Part shown: one piece after another, positions 9,269 to 20,159 of the stretch | How positions within the stretch are numbered: the stretch's first letter is position 1 | How the letters are laid out: the number at the start of each line of letters is the position of its first letter | From: Micromonospora sp. CCTCC AA 2012012 | GTDB lineage: Bacteria; Actinomycetota; Actinomycetes; Mycobacteriales; Micromonosporaceae | Direction of reading: 5' to 3' | Length of the DNA stretch: 64,000 nucleotides | NCBI RefSeq assembly: GCF_040499845.1 | Contig: NZ_CP159342.1 | Span: 5,270,001-5,334,000, forward strand | Made by a program: the position numbers and the translations under genes | The notes under the pieces: model-generated | Seen by the model: the letters and a program-made list of their open reading frames with translations, nothing else | What the model was told of the DNA's origin: nothing | Database searches by the model: none

Positions 9269-9342
9269 TGGGGCTAGCTGGAATCGAACCAGCGACCTCA
9301 GAGTTATCAGCTCTGCGCTCTAACCGACTGAGCTATAGCCCC
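9269..9342 (-). tRNA. tRNA-Ile (anticodon GAU)
   Basis: A 74-nt cloverleaf on the minus strand. The acceptor GGGGCTA pairs with TAGCCCC and the discriminator is A. The anticodon loop CTGATAA gives GAT. The T-arm has GGTTCGATTCC. Together with tRNA-Ala it flanks the DLW-39 gene downstream of the gyrase operon. Confidence 0.97.
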
Positions 9343-9444
9343 GCGTAGCGACGAGCAAGGTTAACCCATCGCCGCGTCCGGCCCCAAATCGGGGTGGCCG
9401 TGGCGGGGCTCCCGCCCGTACGAGATCGAACCTACCCGGATACG

Positions 9445-9484
9445 CGACACCGGGGCGACCGCTTTACGCGGTGCCCCGGTGTCG
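9445..9484 (-). terminator. Terminator of gyrB-gyrA-DUF3566 operon
   Basis: Long inverted repeat with arms CGACACCGGGGC / GCCCCGGTGTCG plus inner ACCGC/GCGGT pairing and a TTTAC loop. It lies just after the DUF3566 stop and before tRNA-Ile. Confidence 0.65.
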
Positions 9485-9492
9485 GACGTTGC

Positions 9493-10395
9493 TCAGTCCC
9501 GCTCGGCGAGCGTCAGCTCGATCCCGCCCACCAGGTCGGCGCAGACGTTGTAGACGAAGGCACCGAGGGTGGCGAGCGCGGTGAAGAGCACGACGTTGAC
9601 CAGGCCGATCAGCGCGGAGCTGAGGATCACGCCCTTGGCGGTGATCCGGAAGCCGTTGGCCCCCTGGCCGCCGCCGGCGCTCACCAGGTCGGTCAGGCTG
9701 TCGTTGACGCTCTTGAACACGCCCATCGCGTCCAGCGCGAGGTAGAGCACCGAGGTGGCGACGACCACCACGATGAAGAGCACCACCGAGACGGCGAAGG
9801 CGAACTTCATCACGGACCACGGGTCGATCCGCTTGAGGTTCAGCCGGGCCCGGCGCGGCCCGCGGGACGCGGCCGAGCTGACCGAGGTACGCGCGGCGCG
9901 TACCGCCTCACCGACGCGGGCGGCGCCGACGGCCGCCGCGCCGCTGATCCCCGGCGGCAGGCCACCGCCGTTCGCGGGACGCCCCGCGGTGGCGGTCGGG
10001 CGGCCACCGTCCGGGGACGGCTTCGCGGCGGTCCCCGCACTGGTCACCCGGGGCTGGGTGCCCGTGGTGCCGCTGGCCGGCCGGGCCGCGGCGCTCGGCT
10101 TGACCGGCTGGGCGGCAGCCGGCTTCACCGGGGCGGCCAGGCCGTCGGCGGAGGTCGGCGCGTCGACCTTGGTCTTGTCGGACGTCTCGCTCGCCCCCGA
10201 TTCCTCACCCGGCGTCTCCGGCGGTGGCACCATGCCGGGGGCTCGGGTGAACTTCGGGGCAGGCGCGTCGGCGGGGACCGTGGCCCGGCCCACGGCCGCG
10301 CGGCCGGTCGCTGGTGTGCCGCCCTTTGCGGCCTCCTCGTCGACCGGGTTGGCCGAGGTCCCCTTGTTCCCCGACTTCGCCTGTGTCTCCGTCAT
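9493..10395 (-). CDS. DUF3566 membrane protein
   Basis: This 300-residue protein has about 165 residues of Pro/Ala/Thr-rich, probably disordered sequence followed by the DUF3566 domain. The latter starts near LNLKRIDPWSVMKFAF and has two hydrophobic segments (about 190-215 and 255-280). It is the usual third gene of the actinobacterial gyrase operon. ATG 10395 lies three bases after the gyrA stop, so translation is probably coupled; a TTG immediately before it is an alternative. Its role is unknown. Confidence 0.88.
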   Translation of the reverse strand: MTETQAKSGNKGTSANPVDEEAAKGGTPATGRAAVGRATVPADAPAPKFTRAPGMVPPPETPGEESGASETSDKTKVDAPTSADGLAAPVKPAAAQPVKPSAAARPASGTTGTQPRVTSAGTAAKPSPDGGRPTATAGRPANGGGLPPGISGAAAVGAARVGEAVRAARTSVSSAASRGPRRARLNLKRIDPWSVMKFAFAVSVVLFIVVVVATSVLYLALDAMGVFKSVNDSLTDLVSAGGGQGANGFRITAKGVILSSALIGLVNVVLFTALATLGAFVYNVCADLVGGIELTLAERD

Positions 10396-10398
10396 CAA

Positions 10399-12918
10399 CT
10401 AGTCCTGTTCGTCAGGCTCGTCGGCATTGCGAGCAATCGCCACGATAGTCACGCCGTCCGGGAGGTCCATGAGCTTGACCCCCATTGTGTTCCGGTCACG
10501 CGTACGGCGTACAGGCTTCACCGGAGTCCGGATGACACCACCGTTACTGGTGATCGCGAACAGCTCGTCGTCCGGATCGATCACCACCGCGCCGACCAGA
10601 CCACCGCGTCGCTCGGTGATCTTCGCAGTCAGCACGCCCTTACCTCCCCGGCCCTGGACCGGATATTCCTCGATCGGGGTACGTTTCGCGTATCCCCCGT
10701 TCGTGGCGACCAGCACGTCCAGGCCCTCCCGGACGACCTCCATGGCCAGCAGCACGTCTTCCTCGCTGAAGCGCATGCCGATCACGCCCGAGGTGGCCCG
10801 GCCCATCGGCCGCAGCGCCTCGTCGGAGGCGTTGAAGCGGATCGCCTGGGCGTTCTTGGAGACCAGCAGCAGATCGTCCTCCGGCCCCACGAGGGCAGCA
10901 CCGACCAGCTCGTCCTCATCGCGCAGGTTGATCGCGATGATTCCGCCGGACCGGTTGGAGTCGAACTCCTCGAGCCGCGTCTTCTTCACCAGGCCGTTCT
11001 TCGTGGCCAGTACCAGGTAGGGAGCCACCTGGTAGTTCGGGATTTCGATGATCTGGGCGATCTGCTCGTCTGCTTGGAAGGCGAGCAGGTTGGCCACGTG
11101 CTGGCCCTTGGCCACCCTACTGGCCTCGGGAAGCTCGTACGCCTTGGCCCGGTAGACCCGACCCTTGTTCGTGAAGAACAGCATCCAGTCGTGGGTAGAG
11201 CATACGAAGAAGTGGCTGACGATGTCGTCCTGCCGGAGCGTCGCCCCGCTGACGCCCTTGCCGCCACGCCGCTGGGAGCGGTAGAGGTCGACCTTGGTGC
11301 GCTTGGCGTACCCGGTGCGGGTGATGGTGACGACCACGTCCTCGCGGGCGATCAGGTCCTCCATCGAGACCTCGCCGTCGAACGGGATGATCTTCGTACG
11401 CCGCTCGTCGCCCCACTTCGCGACGATCTCGCCGAGCTCCTCGGAGACGATCTTCCGCTGCCGCTCCGGCTTGGCGAGGATGTCCTTCAGGTCGGCGATC
11501 TCGATCTCGAGCTTGGTGAGGTCGTCGATGATCCGCTGCCGCTCCAGGGCGGCCAGGCGGCGCAGCTGCATGTCCAGGATGGCGGTCGCCTGGATCTCGT
11601 CGATCTCCAGCAGCCGGATCAGGCCCTGTCGGGCGTCGTCCACCGTCGGCGAGCGCCGGATCAGCGCGATGACCTCGTCCAGGGCGTCCAGCGCCTTGGC
11701 CAGACCGCGCAGGATGTGGGCCCGCTCCTCGGCCTTGCGGAGCCGGAACGCGGTCCGCCGGCGGATCACGTCGATCTGGTGGTCGACGTAGTAGCGGATG
11801 AACTGGGCCAGGTTGAGCGTGCGCGGCACGCCGTCGACCAGGGCCAGCATGTTGGCGCCGAAGGTCTCCTGGAGCTGGGTGTGCTTGTAGAGGTTGTTCA
11901 GCACCACCTTGGCGACCGCGTCGCGCTTGAGCACGAGCACGATCCGCATGCCGGTACGCCCGGAGGACTCGTCCCGGATGTCGGCGATGCCGGCGAGCTT
12001 GCCCTCCTTGATCAGCTCGGCGATCCGCTCCGCGAGGTTGTCCGGGTTGACCTGGTAGGGCAGCTCGCTGACCACCAGCGCCGGGCGACCCCGCTTGTCC
12101 TCCTCGACCTCCACCACGGCGCGCATCCGGATCGACCCGCGCCCGGTCCGGTACGCGTCCTGGATGGCCGACTGGCCGACGATCAGGCCGTGGGTCGGGA
12201 AGTCCGGACCCTTGACGATCTCCAGCAGCGCCTCGAGGGTGGTCGCCTCGTCGACGTCCGGGTTCTCCAGGCACCACTGCACCGCGGCGCCGATCTCGCG
12301 CAGGTTGTGCGGCGGGATCTTGGTGGCCATGCCGACCGCGATGCCCTCGGAGCCGTTGACCAGCAGGTTCGGGATCCGGGACGGCAGGATGGTGGGCTCC
12401 TTGGCCCGGCCGTCGTAGTTGTCCTGGAGGTCGACGGTGTCCTCGTCGATGTCCCGCAGCATCTCCATGGCGAGCGGGTCGAGCTTGCACTCGGTGTACC
12501 GCATGGCGGCGGCGGGGTCGTTACCGGGTGAGCCGAAGTTGCCGTTGCCGTCGACCAGCGGGTAGCGCAGCGACCAGGGCTGCGCCATCCGGACCAGCGC
12601 GTCATAGATGGCCGAGTCGCCGTGCGGGTGGAACTGACCCATCACGTCGCCGACGACCCGGGAACACTTCACATAGCCGCGGTCCGGCCGGTAGCCGGAG
12701 TCGAACATCGCGTAGAGGATCTTGCGGTGGACCGGCTTGAGCCCGTCCCGGACGTCCGGCAGCGCCCGCCCGACGATGACGCTCATCGCGTAGTCGAGGT
12801 AGGAGCGCTGCATCTCCACCTCGAGGCCGACCGGTTCGATCCGGTCGTGCTGGACGACGGCGGCGATTGTCTCCGGGTTCTCCGGCTCGGTCGGGGTGGA
12901 CTCGGGAGTATCGGTCAC
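10399..12918 (-). CDS. gyrA: DNA gyrase subunit A
   Basis: This 839-residue subunit breaks and rejoins DNA in the GyrA2B2 type II topoisomerase that introduces negative supercoils. The catalytic tyrosine lies in AAMRYTE. The quinolone-resistance region reads [10 protein letters not shown], with the drug-sensitive Ser and Asp both present. The GyrA-box QRRGGKG needed for DNA wrapping is present, and the six beta-pinwheel blades fill the C-terminal 300 residues. The start is GTG at 12918. It forms an operon with gyrB upstream and DUF3566 downstream. The gap to gyrB carries DnaA-box-like sequences. Confidence 0.98.
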   Translation of the reverse strand: MTDTPESTPTEPENPETIAAVVQHDRIEPVGLEVEMQRSYLDYAMSVIVGRALPDVRDGLKPVHRKILYAMFDSGYRPDRGYVKCSRVVGDVMGQFHPHGDSAIYDALVRMAQPWSLRYPLVDGNGNFGSPGNDPAAAMRYTECKLDPLAMEMLRDIDEDTVDLQDNYDGRAKEPTILPSRIPNLLVNGSEGIAVGMATKIPPHNLREIGAAVQWCLENPDVDEATTLEALLEIVKGPDFPTHGLIVGQSAIQDAYRTGRGSIRMRAVVEVEEDKRGRPALVVSELPYQVNPDNLAERIAELIKEGKLAGIADIRDESSGRTGMRIVLVLKRDAVAKVVLNNLYKHTQLQETFGANMLALVDGVPRTLNLAQFIRYYVDHQIDVIRRRTAFRLRKAEERAHILRGLAKALDALDEVIALIRRSPTVDDARQGLIRLLEIDEIQATAILDMQLRRLAALERQRIIDDLTKLEIEIADLKDILAKPERQRKIVSEELGEIVAKWGDERRTKIIPFDGEVSMEDLIAREDVVVTITRTGYAKRTKVDLYRSQRRGGKGVSGATLRQDDIVSHFFVCSTHDWMLFFTNKGRVYRAKAYELPEASRVAKGQHVANLLAFQADEQIAQIIEIPNYQVAPYLVLATKNGLVKKTRLEEFDSNRSGGIIAINLRDEDELVGAALVGPEDDLLLVSKNAQAIRFNASDEALRPMGRATSGVIGMRFSEEDVLLAMEVVREGLDVLVATNGGYAKRTPIEEYPVQGRGGKGVLTAKITERRGGLVGAVVIDPDDELFAITSNGGVIRTPVKPVRRTRDRNTMGVKLMDLPDGVTIVAIARNADEPDEQD

Positions 12919-12954
12919 TGTTAACCCTTATCAGACTCAGAGTCGTGTTCGTGC

Positions 12955-13006
12955 TGTGGATAACGGCTGTGGAAAGCGGCGGAGCTGTGGATAACCCTGT
13001 GGACCG
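12955..13006. promoter_or_regulatory. DnaA-box cluster between gyrB and gyrA
   Basis: The 129-bp gap contains two perfect TGTGGATAA boxes (12955-12963, 12986-12994) and two weaker ones (12968-12976, 12998-13006), all in the same orientation. DnaA binding is inferred from the 9-mers only. Confidence 0.6.
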
Positions 13007-13047
13007 CCGGGCCGGCCGGTGGATCGACCGCCGGCCCGGGCGGTCCG

Positions 13048-14994
13048 TCAGATGTCCAGGAAGCGCACGTCCTTGGCGTTGCGCTGGATGAACGAGCGGC
13101 GCGCCTCGACGTCCTCACCCATCAGCACGCTGAACAGCTCGTCCGCGGTCGCCGCGTCGTCGAGCGTCACCTGGCGCAGCGTCCGCGTCGCCGGGTTCAT
13201 CGTGGTCTCCCACAGCTCCGGATAGTTCATCTCGCCGAGACCCTTGAACCGCTGGATGTCGTCGGGCCGGGCGTTCGGCTTCTTCTGCTGGCGCAGCGCG
13301 ATCAGCCCGTCCCGTTCCCGGTCCGAGTACGCGTACTGGGCGTCGTCGCCCTTCTTGTTCCACTTGATCTTGTAGAGCGGCGGGGCGGCAAGGTAGACGT
13401 GACCCAGCTCGACCAGCGGGCGCATGAAGCGGAACAGCAGGGTGAGCAGGAGCGTCTGGATGTGCTGGCCGTCGACGTCGGCGTCGGCCATCAGCACCAC
13501 CTTGTGGTACCGCAGCTTCTCCATGTCGAAGTCGTCGTGGATGCCGGTGCCCAGCGCGGTGATCAGCGCCTGGACCTCGTTGTTCTTCAGCACCCGGTCG
13601 ATCCGGGCCTTCTCCACGTTGAGGATCTTGCCCCGGATCGGCAGGATCGCCTGGGTCCGCGGGTCGCGCCCCTGCTTCGCCGAGCCGCCCGCCGAGTCAC
13701 CCTCGACGATGAAGACCTCGGACTCGCGCGGGTCGGTGGACTGGCAGTCGGCCAGCTTGCCCGGCATCGAACCCGACTCCAGCAGCGACTTGCGCCGGGC
13801 CAGCTTCCGCGCCTGCTGCGCGGCGATCCGCGCCCGGGCGGCCTGGGACGCCTTCGTGATGATCATCTTGGCTTCGGCCGGGTTACGGTCGAACCAGTCG
13901 ACCAGCCGGTCGTTGCAGACCCGCTGCACGAAGCTCTTCACCGGGGTGTTGCCCAGCTTGGTCTTCGTCTGGCCCTCGAACTGCGGGTTGGTCAGCTTGA
14001 CCGAGATGATCGCGGCCAGACCCTCGCGGATGTCCTCGCCGGAGAGCTTCTCGTCGCCCTTGAGCAGCTTCTTCTCCGCGCCGTAGCGGTTGACGACGCT
14101 GGTCAGCGCGGAGCGGAAACCCTCCTCGTGGGTGCCGCCCTCATGCGTGTTGATGTTGTTCGCGAAGGTGTAGACCGACTCGCCGTACGACTCGTTCCAC
14201 TGCATGGCGATCTCGAGCGACATGCCCTCCTCCTCGGAACCGAACTCGACCACCGTCTTGTGGATCGGGTTCTTCGAGGCGTTGAGGTGCCGGACGAAGT
14301 CGGCGATGCCGCCCTCGTAGTGGAAGGTGACCTCGCGGAGCTTGCCCTCCTCACCCTCCGGCACCCGCTCGTCGAGCAGGTGGATGGTGAGACCGCGGGT
14401 CAGGAAGGCCATCTCCTGGAGCCGGCGGTAGATCGTCTGGAAGTCGAACTCGACGGTCTCGAAGACGTCCGGGTCGGGCCAGAAGGAGACGGCCGAACCG
14501 GTCCCGTCCGTCGGCTCGCCCTTCTCCAGCGGGGTGGGCTTGGAGTGGTGGTACTGCTGCCGCCAGTAGAAGCCGGACTTCTGGATCTCCACGGCCATCT
14601 TGGTGGAGAGGGCGTTCACCACGGAGACGCCGACGCCGTGCAGACCGCCGGAGACCGCGTACGCCTTGCCGTCGAACTTGCCGCCCGCGTGCAGCACGGT
14701 CAGCGCGACCTCGACACCCGGCTTCTTGAGCTTGGGGTGGAGGTCGACCGGGAAGCCACGGCCGTTGTCGGTGACCCGGACGCCGCCGTCGGCCAGCAGC
14801 ACCACGTCGATGGTGTCGCAGTGGCCGGCCATCGCCTCGTCCACCGCGTTGTCCACGACCTCCCACACGAGGTGGTGGAGGCCGCGCTCACCGGTGGACC
14901 CGATGTACATACCGGGCCGCTTCCGGACGGCCTCCAGCCCCTCGAGAACGGTGATCGACTCGGCGCCGTACTCCTGCTTGTCCTGCGCTGCCAC
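13048..14994 (-). CDS. gyrB: DNA gyrase subunit B
   Basis: This 648-residue ATPase subunit of gyrase has a GHKL ATPase domain: [12 protein letters not shown] with catalytic Glu, DNGRGFPV, and [14 protein letters not shown] transducer domain and a TOPRIM domain follow ([25 protein letters not shown]). The GTG at 14994 is chosen because the family N-terminus [14 protein letters not shown] begins there; upstream codons are an arginine-rich extension. It heads the gyrB-gyrA-DUF3566 operon. Confidence 0.97.
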   Translation of the reverse strand: MAAQDKQEYGAESITVLEGLEAVRKRPGMYIGSTGERGLHHLVWEVVDNAVDEAMAGHCDTIDVVLLADGGVRVTDNGRGFPVDLHPKLKKPGVEVALTVLHAGGKFDGKAYAVSGGLHGVGVSVVNALSTKMAVEIQKSGFYWRQQYHHSKPTPLEKGEPTDGTGSAVSFWPDPDVFETVEFDFQTIYRRLQEMAFLTRGLTIHLLDERVPEGEEGKLREVTFHYEGGIADFVRHLNASKNPIHKTVVEFGSEEEGMSLEIAMQWNESYGESVYTFANNINTHEGGTHEEGFRSALTSVVNRYGAEKKLLKGDEKLSGEDIREGLAAIISVKLTNPQFEGQTKTKLGNTPVKSFVQRVCNDRLVDWFDRNPAEAKMIITKASQAARARIAAQQARKLARRKSLLESGSMPGKLADCQSTDPRESEVFIVEGDSAGGSAKQGRDPRTQAILPIRGKILNVEKARIDRVLKNNEVQALITALGTGIHDDFDMEKLRYHKVVLMADADVDGQHIQTLLLTLLFRFMRPLVELGHVYLAAPPLYKIKWNKKGDDAQYAYSDRERDGLIALRQQKKPNARPDDIQRFKGLGEMNYPELWETTMNPATRTLRQVTLDDAATADELFSVLMGEDVEARRSFIQRNAKDVRFLDI

Positions 14995-15520
14995 CCTCGG
15001 CCACTTTCTCGCGCCCGTCCGCGCCGGGGCGCGGGGGGCGCGGGTTCGGCGGACAGGACGCGACGTCGGCGCACGGACCGGCCCGGAACTCCAGGTCACG
15101 GATCGCGTACGCCGGTCGCCGCGGTTGCCCGCGGATCGCGATCGGCGGGACCTGACCCGGGACAATGATCAAGGGCCCTGGGGGGCCCGTGTCCGTCGCT
15201 CCGCGTCTGGTCTTCGTCTCGCGTCCAATCTTACTGTGCGCACACGACAGAACCGCCACTCGGCACCCCTGCAGGGCGGCTGAGAACTCCGTAGCGGCCC
15301 GAACCGCGCTGTCCGCAACTCCCCCTACACGGCATGCCCTGATCACCGGGCGCTGCCGGCCACCGGATCGGTACCCGTGCGTGACCGGCCGGGGGTCGCG
15401 GTGCGGGCGGGTGTGCCGTACCTTTGCGGCGCCCACCGCCGCCGGTCTTGATCTTTCCCGGGTCGAACCGGGACGATCGACCCGATCGGTCCGACAACGT
15501 GTTGTAAGAGGTGACGCCAG
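14995..15520. other. Divergent intergenic region upstream of gyrB
   Basis: A 526-bp segment with no credible gene. A TAAGAT -10-like hexamer for the gyrB direction lies at 15228-15233 (minus strand). A perfect 12-bp palindrome ACAACGTGTTGT lies at 15494-15505, just ahead of the plus-strand gene and a possible operator. No DnaA box was seen here. Confidence 0.4.
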
Positions 15521-16075
15521 ATGGGGCTGGACAATGTGGCGGTGCACTGGCCGCGTACCGGCCGCTTCTACGACCCGGTCGCACCGGCCGAGTTCGTGGA
15601 CTTCGGCGAGATCGTCGACATGCCGCGGATCTCCGCGCCCACGGCGGCGCTCGCCGAGCTGATCGCCAAGACCGGTACGGTGCGGGCCACCGCCTACACC
15701 GAACTGGTCGACCTGATCCTCGGACTGGAAAATGTGCTCTACGCCACTGAAGCGGCGGCCGAGGACGAGGACCCGGTGATCGACCCCGACGGCTGCTCCT
15801 GGATCGCCGGCGGGGTGGAGAAGTTCGTCGTCCAGCACCGGCCGTTCGGCGAGGCGGTGACCTTCGAGTCCGTCAGCGAGGTGCTGCGCTCGCTGCTGGC
15901 CGACGGGCGCCTGGCCGAGCAGCAGCTGCGCTGGCTGAACAGCCGGCTCGACGGTCTCCGGGACGAGAACGGCGACCCGCCGCAGTGGAACTTCACCTGT
16001 GCCGAGCTGAGCGTGCTCGCCGCCTTCTACCGGCGCTGCGCCGAGCGGGGCTTCGCCGTCTACGCCGACGCCTGA
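15521..16075 (+). CDS. Hypothetical protein in the replication block
   Basis: This is a 184-residue, acidic, probably cytoplasmic protein beginning MGLDNVAVHWPRTGRFYDPV. It has no transmembrane segment and no motif I recognise. Composition and third-position GC are those of a real gene, and AAGAGGTGA precedes the ATG. It is the only plus-strand gene between gyrB and dciA, convergent with dciA. Its position suggests a lineage-conserved protein, but no function can be assigned. Confidence 0.8.
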   Translation: MGLDNVAVHWPRTGRFYDPVAPAEFVDFGEIVDMPRISAPTAALAELIAKTGTVRATAYTELVDLILGLENVLYATEAAAEDEDPVIDPDGCSWIAGGVEKFVVQHRPFGEAVTFESVSEVLRSLLADGRLAEQQLRWLNSRLDGLRDENGDPPQWNFTCAELSVLAAFYRRCAERGFAVYADA

Positions 16076-16111
16076 GGCGGTCCGGCCGCCCTCCACCGGG
16101 GGGTGGCCGGG

Positions 16112-16789
16112 TCAGCCGTAGGTGTCGCGGGGGCCACGGCCCCGCACCCGGCGCGGGCCGCGTGACCAGGACGGCGCGGCCGGGCCGTGGATGTGCAGCT
16201 TGCGGACCACGTTGTGGCCGACCTCGCTGGCGATCTGCTTCAGCAGCGAGCCGGCCAGCAACCGCAGCTGCGTCGCCCACGCGGTGGAGCGGGCCTCCAC
16301 CGTCAGCTCGCCGTTCTCCAGCTTCACCGGGCGGCTGTTCTGGGCCACCTCCGCCCCGACCACCCGCTCCCAGGCACCGAAGACCGTCGCCTCGGCCGCC
16401 GGCTGCTGCCAGCCCCGCGCCTTCACCAGCCGCTCCAGCACCGCCCCGAGCAGCTGCGGATCGCGCGGGTCCGGGCCCGCGCCGGAATAGCCGCGCAGCC
16501 GCCGCTCGCCGCCCTCGTTCCCGACCGCGCTGCGCCGACGGGTCTGGGCCGCCGCCTGCCGCCGGGCCTTCGCCGCGTCCAGCACCGCCCGGGCCAGCTC
16601 CGGCCCGGCCGCGCCCGCCGCGGCGTCGCCACCCGCCGCAGGCCCGGCCGCTCCTGCCGCGTCCGCCCCCGCGCCGGGCGAGCGCCGGCCGCCGGCCCGT
16701 TCCGCGCCGCCGCCCGTTCCGGCAGCGGGGGTACGCTCACCGCGCCCCGGCCCCAGCCGGGCCGGTGGGAGCAGGGGTTCATCCGACAC
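16112..16789 (-). CDS. dciA: DciA family (DUF721) helicase-loading protein
   Basis: This 225-residue protein has an Ala/Gly/Pro-rich N-terminal half and a C-terminal DUF721 domain (about 110-210: [19 protein letters not shown] ... [18 protein letters not shown] ... [13 protein letters not shown]). DciA is the ancestral bacterial loader of the replicative helicase DnaB. The start is a GTG that overlaps the recF end by 11 bases, implying translational coupling. It is the last gene of the dnaN-gnd-recF-dciA run. Confidence 0.88.
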   Translation of the reverse strand: MSDEPLLPPARLGPGRGERTPAAGTGGGAERAGGRRSPGAGADAAGAAGPAAGGDAAAGAAGPELARAVLDAAKARRQAAAQTRRRSAVGNEGGERRLRGYSGAGPDPRDPQLLGAVLERLVKARGWQQPAAEATVFGAWERVVGAEVAQNSRPVKLENGELTVEARSTAWATQLRLLAGSLLKQIASEVGHNVVRKLHIHGPAAPSWSRGPRRVRGRGPRDTYG

Positions 16790-17912
16790 GGCGTACCGTC
16801 CCCTCGGCCACGGCGTACCGGGTGCCGCGCAGGGCCGCCGGCACGTCGTCGTCCACCGCACAGGTCACCAACAGTTGGCTCGCCCCGCCGACCAGCCCCG
16901 CCAGCCGCTCCCGGCGACCCGCGTCCAGCTCGGCGAAGACGTCGTCGAGGACCAGCACCGGCTCGATCCCGTCCGCGCGCAGCAGGTCGTACGCGGCCAG
17001 CCGCAGGGCCAGCGCGTAGGACCAGGACTCGCCGTGGCTCGCGTACCCCTTGGCGGGCAGCGGGCCCAGGGTGAGCGCCAGGTCGTCCCGGTGCGGACCG
17101 ACCAGGGTGGTGCCGCGTTCGATCTCCGCCGACCGGGACTCGGCCAGCGCGGCGGTCAACGCCTCGGCCAGCGCGGCCCGGTCCACCGTCGGGTCGGGCA
17201 GCTCCACCGACGGCCGGTACGCGATCCCCGCCGCGCCCTTCCCCGCCGCCACCGCGTCGTACGCCTTGGCGACGTGCGGGGTCAGTGCGGCGACCAGCTC
17301 CAGTCGCCCGGCGAGCAGCTCGGCACCGTGCTGCGCGAGGTGGGTGTCCCAGACGGCGAGGGTGGAGAGGTCCCCGCCGCGCGACCCACCCGTCTTGCGG
17401 GCCAGGTACGCCGTCCGCAGCAGGGCGTTGCGCTGCTTGATCACCCGCTCGTAGTCGGCGCGCACCCCGGCGTACCGGGGCTGGCGGGTGACCAGCAGGT
17501 CGTCCAGGTAGCGGCGGCGCTCGGCCGGGTCGCCGCGCACCAGCTCCAGGTCCTCCGGGGCGAAGAGCACCAGCCGCAGCGCGCCGAGCACGTCCCGGGC
17601 CCGACGCGCCGGTGAGCGTCCCAGCCGGGCCCGGTTGGCCTTGCCGGGGACGATCTCCAGCTCGATCAGCAGTTCCCGCCCGTCGTGCACCACCGCGCAG
17701 CGGATCACCGCCGAGGAGGCACCCATCCGGACGAGCGGGGCGTCCGTGGCGACCCGGTGCGAATCCAGGGTCGCCACGTAGCCCAACGCCTCGACCAGGT
17801 TGGTCTTGCCGACGCCGTTGGCGCCGATGAGCACGTTCGGACCCGGCTCAAGGTCGACGCCGACCCGCTCGTAGGAGCGGAAGTCGACCAGTTCGAGCCG
17901 GCGGACGTACAC
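16779..17912 (-). CDS. recF: DNA replication and repair protein RecF
   Basis: This 377-residue SMC-like ATPase promotes RecA loading at gapped DNA. Walker A is GANGVGKTN near residue 33. The signature region includes [13 protein letters not shown], and Walker B is [12 protein letters not shown]. The start is GTG at 17912. There is no good Shine-Dalgarno; instead a DnaA-box-like TGTGGATAC lies five bases upstream. It sits between gnd and dciA. Confidence 0.95.
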   Translation of the reverse strand: MYVRRLELVDFRSYERVGVDLEPGPNVLIGANGVGKTNLVEALGYVATLDSHRVATDAPLVRMGASSAVIRCAVVHDGRELLIELEIVPGKANRARLGRSPARRARDVLGALRLVLFAPEDLELVRGDPAERRRYLDDLLVTRQPRYAGVRADYERVIKQRNALLRTAYLARKTGGSRGGDLSTLAVWDTHLAQHGAELLAGRLELVAALTPHVAKAYDAVAAGKGAAGIAYRPSVELPDPTVDRAALAEALTAALAESRSAEIERGTTLVGPHRDDLALTLGPLPAKGYASHGESWSYALALRLAAYDLLRADGIEPVLVLDDVFAELDAGRRERLAGLVGGASQLLVTCAVDDDVPAALRGTRYAVAEGTVRRVG

Positions 17913-17916
17913 AGGT

Positions 17917-17925
17917 TGTGGATAC
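17917..17925. promoter_or_regulatory. DnaA-box-like site ahead of recF
   Basis: TGTGGATAC, one mismatch from TGTGGATAA, in the 16-bp gap between the gnd stop and the recF start. Confidence 0.35.
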
Positions 17926-17928
17926 CGC

Positions 17929-18801
17929 TCAGCGCTTGTGGACGGCGTGGCCGCCGAACTGCTGGCGCAGCGCGGCGACGGCCTTCATCGCGGGCGACTC
18001 GTCCTGCCGCGAGGCGAACCGGGCGAAGAGGGAGGCGGTGATGACGTTCAGCGGTACGGCCAGCCGGACCGCCTCGTCGACCGTCCAGCGACCCTCGCCG
18101 GTGTCCTCGGTGTAGCTGCTCAGCTCGGCCAGCTCCGGGTCCTCGTCGAGCGCCCGGTCCAGCAGGTCGAGCAGCCAGGAACGGACCACGGTGCCCTCGC
18201 GCCACGACTTGAAGACGCCCGGCACGTTCGTCACCAGCTCGGACTTCGACAGCAGCTCGTAGCCCTCGGCGTAGGCGTGCATCAGGCCGTACTCGATGCC
18301 GTTGTGCACCATCTTGGCGTAGTGGCCGGCGCCGACCGGGCCGGCGTGCACGAAGCCGAACTCACCCTCGGGCTTGAGCGCCTCGAAAATCGGCATCAGC
18401 CGCTCGACGTGCTCCTGGGCACCGCCGACCATCAGGGCGTAGCCGTTCTGCTTGCCCCAGACGCCACCGGAGACACCGGCGTCGAGATAGCCGATGCCCT
18501 GCTCGTTCAGCCGCTCCGCACGCGGGGCGTCGTCGCTGAACCGCGAGTTGCCGCCGTCGACGATGATGTCGCCCTCGCCGAGCACACCGGCCAGCTCGTC
18601 GATGGTGGCGTCGGTGACCCCGGCCGGGACCATCACCCACACCGCCCGCGGCGCCTCGAGCTTCTCGGCCAGCTCGGCCAGGCTCGCGACGTCGCTCAGC
18701 TCCGGATTGCGGTCGAAGCCGACCACCTCGTGCCCGGCGGCGCGCAACCGTTCGCGCATGTTGCCGCCCATCCGGCCGAGTCCTACCAGGCCGAGCTGCA
18801 T
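17929..18801 (-). CDS. gnd: 6-phosphogluconate dehydrogenase, decarboxylating
   Basis: This 290-residue short-form enzyme oxidises 6-phosphogluconate to ribulose-5-phosphate and CO2 in the pentose phosphate pathway. The N-terminal Rossmann motif is [12 protein letters not shown], the substrate-binding segment is [10 protein letters not shown] and [10 protein letters not shown], and the catalytic [10 protein letters not shown] follows. GGAGGTAGGAG gives a strong ribosome binding site. Its position between dnaN and recF is typical of actinobacteria. Confidence 0.95.
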   Translation of the reverse strand: MQLGLVGLGRMGGNMRERLRAAGHEVVGFDRNPELSDVASLAELAEKLEAPRAVWVMVPAGVTDATIDELAGVLGEGDIIVDGGNSRFSDDAPRAERLNEQGIGYLDAGVSGGVWGKQNGYALMVGGAQEHVERLMPIFEALKPEGEFGFVHAGPVGAGHYAKMVHNGIEYGLMHAYAEGYELLSKSELVTNVPGVFKSWREGTVVRSWLLDLLDRALDEDPELAELSSYTEDTGEGRWTVDEAVRLAVPLNVITASLFARFASRQDESPAMKAVAALRQQFGGHAVHKR

Positions 18802-18839
18802 CTGCTCCTACCTCCGTGCGTCGGTCTTCAGGGGTGCGA

Positions 18840-19973
18840 TCAGCGGGAGACGCGGATCGGCATGATGAGGTATCGGTACCCCGGGATGACCTCGCCATCC
18901 TCACCGGCCGGGGAAATCACCGCCGGCTTGAAGGCGTCGACGAACGCCAGCTGGGCGTACTGGGCGCCCAGGTTGTTCAGGCCGTCGATGAGGTACTGCG
19001 GATTGAAGCCGATGGTCAGCGGGTCCCCCGTGAAGGTCGCCTCCATCGCCTCGCTGGCCCGCGCCTCCTCGGTGCCCCCGGCCTCGACGACCAGACCGTC
19101 CGCGCTGAAGCTCAACAGCACCGGGGTGGTCCGCTCGGCCACCAGCGCGACCCGCTTGACCACCTCGATCAGCGTGCTGACCGGGACCCGCGCCTCCGCG
19201 TTGTGGGTGGCCGGGAAGAGCGACCGCACCGGCGGGTAGTTGGCGCCGTCGAGCAGCCGGCTGGTGGTCCGCCGGGTGCCGCCGGCGAAGCCGATCATGC
19301 CCTCGCCGGCACCGCCCTGGGAGAGCGCCATGGTGACGTGACCACCGAGCGGGCCGAGCGCCTTCGCGGTGTCGTTCAGGGTGCGGGCCGGCACCAGGGC
19401 GTTGATGCTCACGTCGGCGTCGTCCGGCCGCCACTCCATCTCGCGCAGCGCGAGGCGGTAGCGGTCGGTGGCGAGCATGGCCAGCGTGGTGCCGGAGAGC
19501 TCGATCCGGACGCCGGTCATCATCGGCAGGGTCTCGTCCCGGCCGGCGGCCACCGCGACCTGGGCGACGGCGGCGGCGAAGGCGGCCGCGTCGACGGTGC
19601 CGGCGCTCTCCGGCATCTCCGGGAGGGCGGGGTAGTCCTCGACCGGCATGGTGGGCAGGGTGAACCGGGCGCTGCCGCAGACCAGTTCGAGGTGGGCGCC
19701 GACGGCGGCGATGTCCACCGGCTTGGCCGGCAGGGCCTTGGTGATCTCGGCGAGCAGGCGGCCGGAGACCAGGGCGGCGCCGTCGGCGTCACCCTGCACC
19801 TCGACGGTGACCTGGCTGGAGACCTCGTAGTCGAAGCCGGAGACCTGGAGGTTGCCGTCGGTGACCCGGAGCATCACCCCGGCGAGCACCGGTACGGAAG
19901 GTCGGTTGGGCAGGCTCTTGGCGGTCCACGCGACCGCCTCGGCGAGCGCGTCGCGCTCCACTCGGAACTTCAT
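18840..19973 (-). CDS. dnaN: DNA polymerase III sliding clamp (beta)
   Basis: This 377-residue subunit forms the dimeric ring that tethers polymerase III and many repair proteins to DNA. It begins MKFRVERDALAEAVAW and ends in the family-typical YRYLIMPIRVSR. The ATG at 19973 is preceded by GGAGG and begins the conserved fold. A 105-bp in-frame upstream extension reads into oriC and is rejected. It is the first gene downstream of oriC on this side. Confidence 0.97.
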   Translation of the reverse strand: MKFRVERDALAEAVAWTAKSLPNRPSVPVLAGVMLRVTDGNLQVSGFDYEVSSQVTVEVQGDADGAALVSGRLLAEITKALPAKPVDIAAVGAHLELVCGSARFTLPTMPVEDYPALPEMPESAGTVDAAAFAAAVAQVAVAAGRDETLPMMTGVRIELSGTTLAMLATDRYRLALREMEWRPDDADVSINALVPARTLNDTAKALGPLGGHVTMALSQGGAGEGMIGFAGGTRRTTSRLLDGANYPPVRSLFPATHNAEARVPVSTLIEVVKRVALVAERTTPVLLSFSADGLVVEAGGTEEARASEAMEATFTGDPLTIGFNPQYLIDGLNNLGAQYAQLAFVDAFKPAVISPAGEDGEVIPGYRYLIMPIRVSR

Positions 19974-20159
19974 CAATGCCTCCGCGTCGACGTCAGCGAC
20001 AACTCTCTCATGCCGACCGCTGCCCACCGTCCCGCCCGACCGTGCGGGTACCCATCGCACCTTAGGGCGCGAGGGCATCGGCTGTGCGTCCGGCCCCGTG
20101 GATCCAGGTGCCGGGCCACTGCCGACGGCAGTGCTCCGGCCCGATCCACAGGAAGTCCA

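Noticed and set aside
9394..12531. 1045-codon plus-strand ORF opposite gyrA
   Set aside because: Antisense shadow of gyrA; rich in Arg/Val/Asp/His runs, no recognisable domain and no ribosome binding site.
14995..15165. 57-codon upstream extension of gyrB
   Set aside because: Arg/Ser-rich and unlike the family; the GTG at 14994 starts the conserved N-terminus.
19974..20078. 35-codon upstream extension of dnaN
   Set aside because: It would extend dnaN towards oriC; the ATG at 19973 has GGAGG and begins the conserved clamp sequence.
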